Positions 59,295 through 64,000 of a stretch of 64,000 nucleotides of DNA are shown here, one piece after another (the stretch's first letter is position 1; each line of letters begins with the position of its first letter). Below the pieces are notes generated by a model that was not told the origin of the DNA, did no database searches, and saw only the letters and a program-made list of their open reading frames with translations. The stretch is taken from assembly GCA_000016765.1 (NCBI GenBank), contig CP000699.1:3559001-3623000 (forward strand). The letters run 5' to 3'. This stretch comes from Rhizorhabdus wittichii RW1 (GTDB lineage: Bacteria > Pseudomonadota > Alphaproteobacteria > Sphingomonadales > Sphingomonadaceae). The position numbers and the translations under genes are program-made.

Positions 59295-59348
59295 ATTCGC
59301 CTCTCCTTCGGTCGTCTCGGTCCGCAATGTGCGGTTCTGTATCGGTTG

Positions 59349-59399
59349 TCTGCATGAATTGCAGATTCATATGGCTAAATCAACACGCATAGCTTGACA
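59349..59399. promoter_or_regulatory. Overlapping palindromes and TTGACA in the SDR divergon
   Basis: TCTGCA-TGAAT-TGCAGA (59349-59365) and TGAAT-TGCAG-ATTCA (59355-59369) overlap. TTGACA at 59394-59399 is a possible -35 for the plus operon, but a convincing -10 is missing. The pattern suits a regulator that controls both divergent operons. Confidence 0.45.
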
Positions 59400-59468
59400 T
59401 ATTGGCGTGAAATGTCGAGGCTTGCGTAGCAGAGCCGGGGAACAGCCGGCCGTCGACGGAGGGATCGA

Positions 59469-60263
59469 ATGGCAAGACTCGCAGGCAAGGTAGCGATCAT
59501 CAGCGGCGCGGCACAGGGCATGGGCGCGGCGACCGCACGCCTGTTCGCGGCCGAAGGGGCGAAGGTCGTCATCGGCGACGTGCTCGACGAGAAGGGCCGC
59601 GCGGTCGCGGCCGAGCTCGGCGCCGACGTCGCGCTCTACCAGCATCTCGACGTGCGCGAGGAGGAGCAGTGGGCGGCGATCGTCAAGGCCGCCGTCGATC
59701 GGTTCGGCAAGCTCGACATCCTCGTCAACAACGCCGCCGTCACCCATTTCGGCGCGTCGGAGGAGCTGCGCAAGGAGGATGCGGAGCGCGTGCTCGGCAT
59801 CAACCTGATCGGCACGATGATGGGCGTGAAGCATGCGGTGCCCGCGCTCAAGGCCAATGGCAGGGGGGTGATCGTCAACATCTCCTCGGTCGACGGCTTG
59901 CGCGGCTGCAACGGCCTGGTCGCCTATACCGCCAGCAAATGGGCGGTGCGCGGCATCACCAAATCCTATGCCTATGAATTCGGCCCGCTCGGCATCCGCG
60001 TCGTCTCGATCCATCCGGGCGGCGTCAACACCGAGATGGGCAATCCGGGGCACGAGTCGGTCGAGACCGTCAATGCCCGCTCGTTCGGCCGGGTGCCGCT
60101 GCAGCGGATCGGCGAGCCCGAGGAGATCGCCCGCGCGACCCTGTTCGTGTGCAGCGACGAGGCGAGCTACATCTCGGGCGCCGAGATCGCCGTCGACGGC
60201 GGCTGGACCGCGGGCCATTACGAGCCGGCGCTGCCCGGCTGCCCCGACCATCTGAGGGGCTGA
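59469..60263 (+). CDS. SDR oxidoreductase D1
   Basis: A 264-aa classical SDR with SGAAQGMGAATARLF, NNAAVTHFG, Ser in NISSVDGLRG, YTASK and AEIAVDGGWTAGH. GDVLDEKG after the second strand points to NAD(H). It resembles 3-alpha/20-beta-hydroxysteroid dehydrogenase and 7-alpha-type enzymes. It is the first gene of an operon with another SDR, an ene-reductase, a third SDR and a DUF1214 gene; GGAGGGA precedes the ATG. Confidence 0.88.
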   Translation: MARLAGKVAIISGAAQGMGAATARLFAAEGAKVVIGDVLDEKGRAVAAELGADVALYQHLDVREEEQWAAIVKAAVDRFGKLDILVNNAAVTHFGASEELRKEDAERVLGINLIGTMMGVKHAVPALKANGRGVIVNISSVDGLRGCNGLVAYTASKWAVRGITKSYAYEFGPLGIRVVSIHPGGVNTEMGNPGHESVETVNARSFGRVPLQRIGEPEEIARATLFVCSDEASYISGAEIAVDGGWTAGHYEPALPGCPDHLRG

Positions 60264-60265
60264 CC

Positions 60266-61018
60266 GTGGCGGCGCTCGACGGCAGGACCGCGATCGTCAC
60301 CGGCGCGGGGCAAGGCGTCGGGCGCGGCATCGCCCTGGCGCTGGCGGCGGCCGGCGCGCGGGTCGCGGTGGTCGGTCGCACCCTCGACAAGGTGGAAGGC
60401 GTCGCGGCCGAGATCGGCGCCGCCGCCCGCGCCTTCCGCTGCGACGTCAAGGACGCCGCGTCGATCGACGCGCTGGTCGCGGCGGTGGCGGGCGCGTTCG
60501 GCGGCATCGACATCCTCGTCAACAATGCGCAGGAGGTGCCGCTCGGCCCGCTCGCCGAGGTCAGCGACGAAGCCTTCGCCGCCGGCTTCGAGTCGGGCCC
60601 GCTCGCCAGCTTCCGGCTGATGAAGGCGTGCCACCCGCATCTGAAGGCGTCGGGCCAGGGCGTGATCGTCAACCTCGCCACCTCGGCCGCGGTCCGCTGG
60701 GACATGAGCGGCTATGGCGCCTATGCCGCGGTGAAGGAGGCGACCCGCATCCTCACCCGGGCGGCGGCGGCCGAATGGGGCGTCGACGGGATACGGGCGC
60801 TGACGATCGCGCCGCATGCCGATTCGCCGGGGCTCAAGGCCTGGATCGAGGGCCGGCCCGAGGAGGCGGAGGCCTTCTTCCGCACCATCCCGTTGCGCCG
60901 CATCGGCCGGTGCGAGGAGGATATCGGCCGGGCGGTGGCGGCGCTGTGCGGCCCCGAATTCGGCTATTTCACCGGCGCCACCGTCCCGCTCGACGGCGGG
61001 CAGGCCAATTTCGACTGA
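60266..61018 (+). CDS. SDR oxidoreductase D2
   Basis: A 250-aa SDR started by GTG two bases after the previous stop. It has TGAGQGVGRGIA, NNAQEVPLGP, Ser in LATSAAVRWD, YAAVK and TVPLDGGQANF. GRTLDK after the second strand suggests NADP(H). Position next to D1 suggests sequential or opposite redox steps on the same ring system. Substrate unknown. Confidence 0.85.
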   Translation: MAALDGRTAIVTGAGQGVGRGIALALAAAGARVAVVGRTLDKVEGVAAEIGAAARAFRCDVKDAASIDALVAAVAGAFGGIDILVNNAQEVPLGPLAEVSDEAFAAGFESGPLASFRLMKACHPHLKASGQGVIVNLATSAAVRWDMSGYGAYAAVKEATRILTRAAAAEWGVDGIRALTIAPHADSPGLKAWIEGRPEEAEAFFRTIPLRRIGRCEEDIGRAVAALCGPEFGYFTGATVPLDGGQANFD

Positions 61019-61031
61019 GGGGACCGGGATC

Positions 61032-62273
61032 ATGAGCATCGCCTTCACCCCCGTGACGGTCGGCCCCGTCACCCTGCCCAACCGCTTCATCCGCTCGGGC
61101 GCGAACGAGATGATGACGCTGCGCTCGATCCCGACCCGGTCGCTGCTCGAATTCCACCGCCGGCTGGCGGCGGGGGGCGTCGGCATGACCACGCTCGCCT
61201 ATATCGCGGTGTCGCCCGACGGGCGGACCTTCGCCGGGCAGGGCGTGCTCGACGCCGCGAGCGTGCCGCATTATCGCGCGATCGCCGACGCGGTGCATGC
61301 GGAGGGCGCGCTGATCTCCGCGCAGATCACCCATGGCGGCAGCTTCGTCCAGCACAAGGAGCTGTCGACCCCGCGCGCCATGTCCTCGTCGGGCGGCATC
61401 GACAAGATGGGCGTGCTGATGGGCCGCTTCTTCCAGCGACGGATGACCCGCGCCGACATGGACATGGTCCGCGACGAGTTCGTCGCCGCGGCGCGGCTGG
61501 CGGTCGAGGCCGGGTTCGACGCGGTCGAACTGCACATGGGCCACGGCTATCTGCTCAACCAGTTCATCTCGCCGCTCTCGAACAAGCGGCGCGACGCCTA
61601 TGGCGGCAATGCCGGGAAGCGGGTGCGCTTCCCGGCCGAGGTGCTGGCGGCGGTCAAGCGCGCGGTCGGCGACCGGATCGCGGTGCTCGCCAAGATCAAC
61701 CTCTATGACGGCGCCAAGGGCGGCGCCACGGTCGAGGACGGCATCGTCACCGCCCGCGCGCTGGAGGCGGCCGGGGCCGACATGCTGGTGCTGTCGGGCG
61801 GGCGCAACATCGAATCGAGCTACGTCATGTTCTCGAGCCCGCTGCCCTATGACGACCTCGCGAAGATGCAGGGCGGCTGGCTCGCCAAGCTTCAGTTCAA
61901 GCTGCTCAAGATGGCGACGCCGAAGACGGTCCGCTTCTCCGAGCTCTATTTCCTCGATGCCGCGCGGCGGGTGCGCGCGGCGGTCGGGTGCCGGCTCGGC
62001 TATCTCGGCGGGGTGCTGTCGCTGCCGGCGGCCGAGCAGGCGCTGAACGAGGGCTTCGACGCGGTCGTCATGGCGCGCGCGCTGGTCCATGATCCGGCGC
62101 TGGTCGCGAAGTGGCGCGCCGACCCTGCCCATCGCTCGGCCTGCAACGCCTGCAACCGCTGCGTCGCGGCGATGTACGGCGGCGCGGGCACCTATTGCAC
62201 CGAGACGGGCAACGCCATCGATATCAGGCTCAACGGCCTCCATGCAGGAGAGGAATGGACGGATGCTGCTTAA
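61032..62273 (+). CDS. Old-yellow-enzyme-type NADH:flavin oxidoreductase with C-terminal Cys motif
   Basis: A 413-aa FMN TIM-barrel ene-reductase. FMN/substrate features include LPNRFIRSGANEMM, AQITHGG (Gln-x-x-His), FDAVELHMGHGYLLNQFISPLSNKR and YGG.AGKRVRF; phosphate-binding segments are LGYLGGV and VVMARAL. Near the end Cys371-x2-Cys374-x2-Cys377-x11-Cys389 (CNACNRCVAAMYGGAGTYC) resembles the 4Fe-4S motif of 2,4-dienoyl-CoA reductase and trimethylamine dehydrogenase, although the FAD/NAD half of those proteins is absent. It overlaps the next SDR by about 11 bp. It likely reduces a C=C bond conjugated to a ketone. Confidence 0.87.
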   Translation: MSIAFTPVTVGPVTLPNRFIRSGANEMMTLRSIPTRSLLEFHRRLAAGGVGMTTLAYIAVSPDGRTFAGQGVLDAASVPHYRAIADAVHAEGALISAQITHGGSFVQHKELSTPRAMSSSGGIDKMGVLMGRFFQRRMTRADMDMVRDEFVAAARLAVEAGFDAVELHMGHGYLLNQFISPLSNKRRDAYGGNAGKRVRFPAEVLAAVKRAVGDRIAVLAKINLYDGAKGGATVEDGIVTARALEAAGADMLVLSGGRNIESSYVMFSSPLPYDDLAKMQGGWLAKLQFKLLKMATPKTVRFSELYFLDAARRVRAAVGCRLGYLGGVLSLPAAEQALNEGFDAVVMARALVHDPALVAKWRADPAHRSACNACNRCVAAMYGGAGTYCTETGNAIDIRLNGLHAGEEWTDAA

Positions 62274-63039
62274 GGACAAGGTGATCGTGATCAGCGGCGT
62301 CGGGCCCGGCATGGGCCAGTCGCTCGCCAGGATCGCGGCCGCGGAGGGCGCCAAGGTCGGCCTCGGCGCGCGCAACAAGGCCTTCCTCGACGAGGTGGCG
62401 GCCGACATCCGGGCGAAGGGCGGGGAGGCGATCGCGCTGCCCACCGACGTCACCAGCGCCGAGCAGTGCCAGGCGCTGGCGAAGGCCACGCTCGACGCGT
62501 TCGGCCGCATCGACGGGCTGATCAACTCGGCCTACGCCCATGGCGAATGGAAGCCGACCGACATCGCCAATGTCGAGGAATATGCCGACGTCTTCAACGT
62601 CAACTGCGCCGGCGCGCTGCGCATGGCGCAGGCCTGCCTGCCCGGGCTGAAGGCGTCGAAGGGGGCGATCGTCAACGTCTCGACCATGTCGACGGTCAAT
62701 CCCTTCCCGGGCGAGGGCGCCTATTCGGCGGGCAAGGGCGGCATGAACGCGCTGACCCGCCACATGGCGAAGGATTTCGGCCGGCACGGCATCCGCGTGA
62801 ACGTCACCCGCATGGGCTGGATCGGCGGCGCGCCGGTGTGGGGCCATATCGACCGCGAGGTCGCCGCCGGCCGCGACCGCGACGAGGTGATCGGCGAGAT
62901 CACGCAGCGCATCCCGATCGGCATCATCCCGCCCGAGGAGGATTGCGCCAAGGCGGTGCTGTTCATGGTCTCGGATTATTCGAAGGTGGTCTCCGGCGCG
63001 TCGCTCGACGTCAACGGCGGCCAGTATATGGCGCCATGA
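62263..63039 (+). CDS. SDR oxidoreductase D3
   Basis: A 258-aa SDR with SGVGPGMGQSLARI, NSAYAHGEWKP in place of NNAG, Ser in VSTMSTVNPF, YSAGK and ASLDVNGGQYM. The ATG at 62263 gives a normal N-terminus and overlaps the ene-reductase stop; an ATG at 62242 is possible. It overlaps the DUF1214 gene by 4 bp. RNKAF after the second strand suggests NADP(H). Substrate unknown. Confidence 0.86.
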   Translation: MLLKDKVIVISGVGPGMGQSLARIAAAEGAKVGLGARNKAFLDEVAADIRAKGGEAIALPTDVTSAEQCQALAKATLDAFGRIDGLINSAYAHGEWKPTDIANVEEYADVFNVNCAGALRMAQACLPGLKASKGAIVNVSTMSTVNPFPGEGAYSAGKGGMNALTRHMAKDFGRHGIRVNVTRMGWIGGAPVWGHIDREVAAGRDRDEVIGEITQRIPIGIIPPEEDCAKAVLFMVSDYSKVVSGASLDVNGGQYMAP

Positions 63040-64000
63040 GCGGCGCCGACCGGGAGGCGCCGGGCGAGGCCTGGCGCCAATTCTGTCGCCGGCTCGAAAA
63101 GGCCGGCGACCTCGTCTTCGACGCCGAGGTGGCCGGAACGCCGATCGACCAGGTCGAGGGCTATCGCTATCTCTCGCGCCTGCTGCGCATCGCGCTCGAC
63201 ATGCACATGGAGAATGCCGACCCCGATTTCCCCGGCTTCTACCAGGCGTCGCACCCGACCGCGAAGATCGGCGCCGACAATCCCGACAATCTCTACCTCA
63301 ACGCCTCGATCAGCGGCGCGCGGCGCTACCGCATCACCGGCCGGCGCGGCAGCGTGCCGATCCTGAGCTTCGGGTCGAAGGCGAACCGCTATGCGGTCGA
63401 CGGGACGATGGCGTCGACCGGCGAGCTCGACGCCGCCGACATCCGGTTCGAGCCGGACGGCAGCTTCGAGATCATCGCGTCGAAGGAGAGGGCGAACGGC
63501 AACTGGCTGCCGCTGGCCGACGACAGCTCGATGCTGCTGGTCCGGCAGACCTTCCTCGACCGCGACAGCGAAGTGCCGGCGACGGTGAGGATCGAGGCGA
63601 TCGATGCCCCCCGCGCGACGCCCGAGCCGCTGACGCTCGGCAAGCTCGAACAGGGTTTCGACAGGGCGGTCGCCTTCGTCGAGGGGACCGCCAGGACCTT
63701 CCTCCACTGGGCGGACCTGTTCAAGGCCGAGCAGCTCAACCGGCTCGCCACCACCGACCAGACGATGTTCTTCAAGGCCGGCGGCGATCCGACGATCCAC
63801 TATCTGCACGGCTATTGGAAGCTGGCCCCCGGCGAGGCGCTGGTGATCGAGACGCCGGTGCCCGACTGCACCTTCTGGAACTTCCAGCTCGACAATATCT
63901 GGATGGAGTCGCTCGATTACCGTTTCCACCGGATCCATGTGAACAAGCATGGCGCGCGGACCAATGCCGACGGATCGGTGACGATCGTCGTCGCCGCGCG
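63036..64000 (+). CDS. DUF1214 domain protein (3' partial)
   Basis: The first 321 residues of a protein that runs past the window end. The start overlaps the D3 stop (ATGA). The segment LYLNASISGARRYRITGRRGSVPILSFGSKANRY and WNFQLDNIWMESLDYR match DUF1214-type proteins, which are predicted beta-rich and often accompany DUF1254 domains. No signal peptide is seen. The family has no established enzymatic role known to me; here it ends an SDR/ene-reductase operon. Confidence 0.78.
   Translation, partial: MSGADREAPGEAWRQFCRRLEKAGDLVFDAEVAGTPIDQVEGYRYLSRLLRIALDMHMENADPDFPGFYQASHPTAKIGADNPDNLYLNASISGARRYRITGRRGSVPILSFGSKANRYAVDGTMASTGELDAADIRFEPDGSFEIIASKERANGNWLPLADDSSMLLVRQTFLDRDSEVPATVRIEAIDAPRATPEPLTLGKLEQGFDRAVAFVEGTARTFLHWADLFKAEQLNRLATTDQTMFFKAGGDPTIHYLHGYWKLAPGEALVIETPVPDCTFWNFQLDNIWMESLDYRFHRIHVNKHGARTNADGSVTIVVAA

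Noticed and set aside
1-64000. CRISPR arrays, transposases, integrases, tRNA or rRNA genes
   Set aside because: No regular repeat-spacer pattern, no DDE or recombinase motif and no tRNA-like cloverleaf was seen. This was by eye, so a short tRNA-like remnant could be missed.

Overview
The window comes from a high-GC chromosome or large replicon of an aerobic alphaproteobacterium, most likely a sphingomonad. The reasons are the four TonB-dependent receptors placed beside catabolic genes, the many SDR dehydrogenases, Rieske oxygenases and acyl-CoA enzymes, a DUF6356-type small protein, and REP-like GTCAT...GGATCC repeats. It resembles the degradation-rich genomes of the Sphingomonas/Rhizorhabdus type, but the genus is an inference. 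I saw no rRNA, tRNA, CRISPR array, transposase or phage gene.

Region 1 (1-28.2 kb) looks like an amide/amine utilisation island. It opens with a partial 2-oxoacid:acceptor oxidoreductase (korA-korB), a CitE-like lyase, a TetR regulator and a divergent aldehyde dehydrogenase. A 15-kb same-strand block follows (6341-21216): a TonB receptor, four exported YtcJ-like amidohydrolases in two duplicated pairs, an exported metallo-beta-lactamase/HD-domain fusion, an amidase, a histone-deacetylase-like amidohydrolase and an exported alpha/beta-barrel protein. Opposite it runs an operon of TonB receptor, cytochrome c, aauB, aauE, aauD, aauA and cytochrome c, which encodes a tryptophan-tryptophylquinone aromatic amine dehydrogenase. 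A second TetR gene is divergent from this operon. Both TetR intergenic regions carry the same operator-like palindrome TCGAA-N4-TTCGA on promoter-like elements. The inferred flow is imported amide or N-acyl amine, hydrolysed to a primary amine, oxidised to an aldehyde with electrons passing to cytochrome c, then to an acid by the aldehyde dehydrogenase. REP-like elements lie on both sides of the aau operon plus its TetR gene.

Region 2 (28.2-48.5 kb) holds an Lrp regulator, a peroxiredoxin-like protein, a TauD-type dioxygenase, and an XylR/DmpR-like sigma-54 activator divergent from a TonB receptor that has a good -24/-12 promoter. Next come two Rieske oxygenases around one reductase, a TIM-barrel isomerase, and MarR divergent from a P450/beta-hydroxyacid dehydrogenase/IlvD-type dehydratase operon. 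A PaaG-like crotonase, a LysR regulator, an acyl-CoA dehydrogenase pair and a VOC protein complete the region. It reads as oxidation of an aromatic or terpenoid-like compound followed by CoA-dependent degradation.

Region 3 (48.5-64 kb) has a Coq4-like protein, two SnoaL-like proteins, eight SDRs, a fourth TonB receptor, an XRE regulator, a sulfotransferase, an ene-reductase with a four-cysteine motif, and a truncated DUF1214 gene. It is organised as short operons with 4-bp overlaps. Substrates for regions 2 and 3 cannot be fixed from sequence alone.
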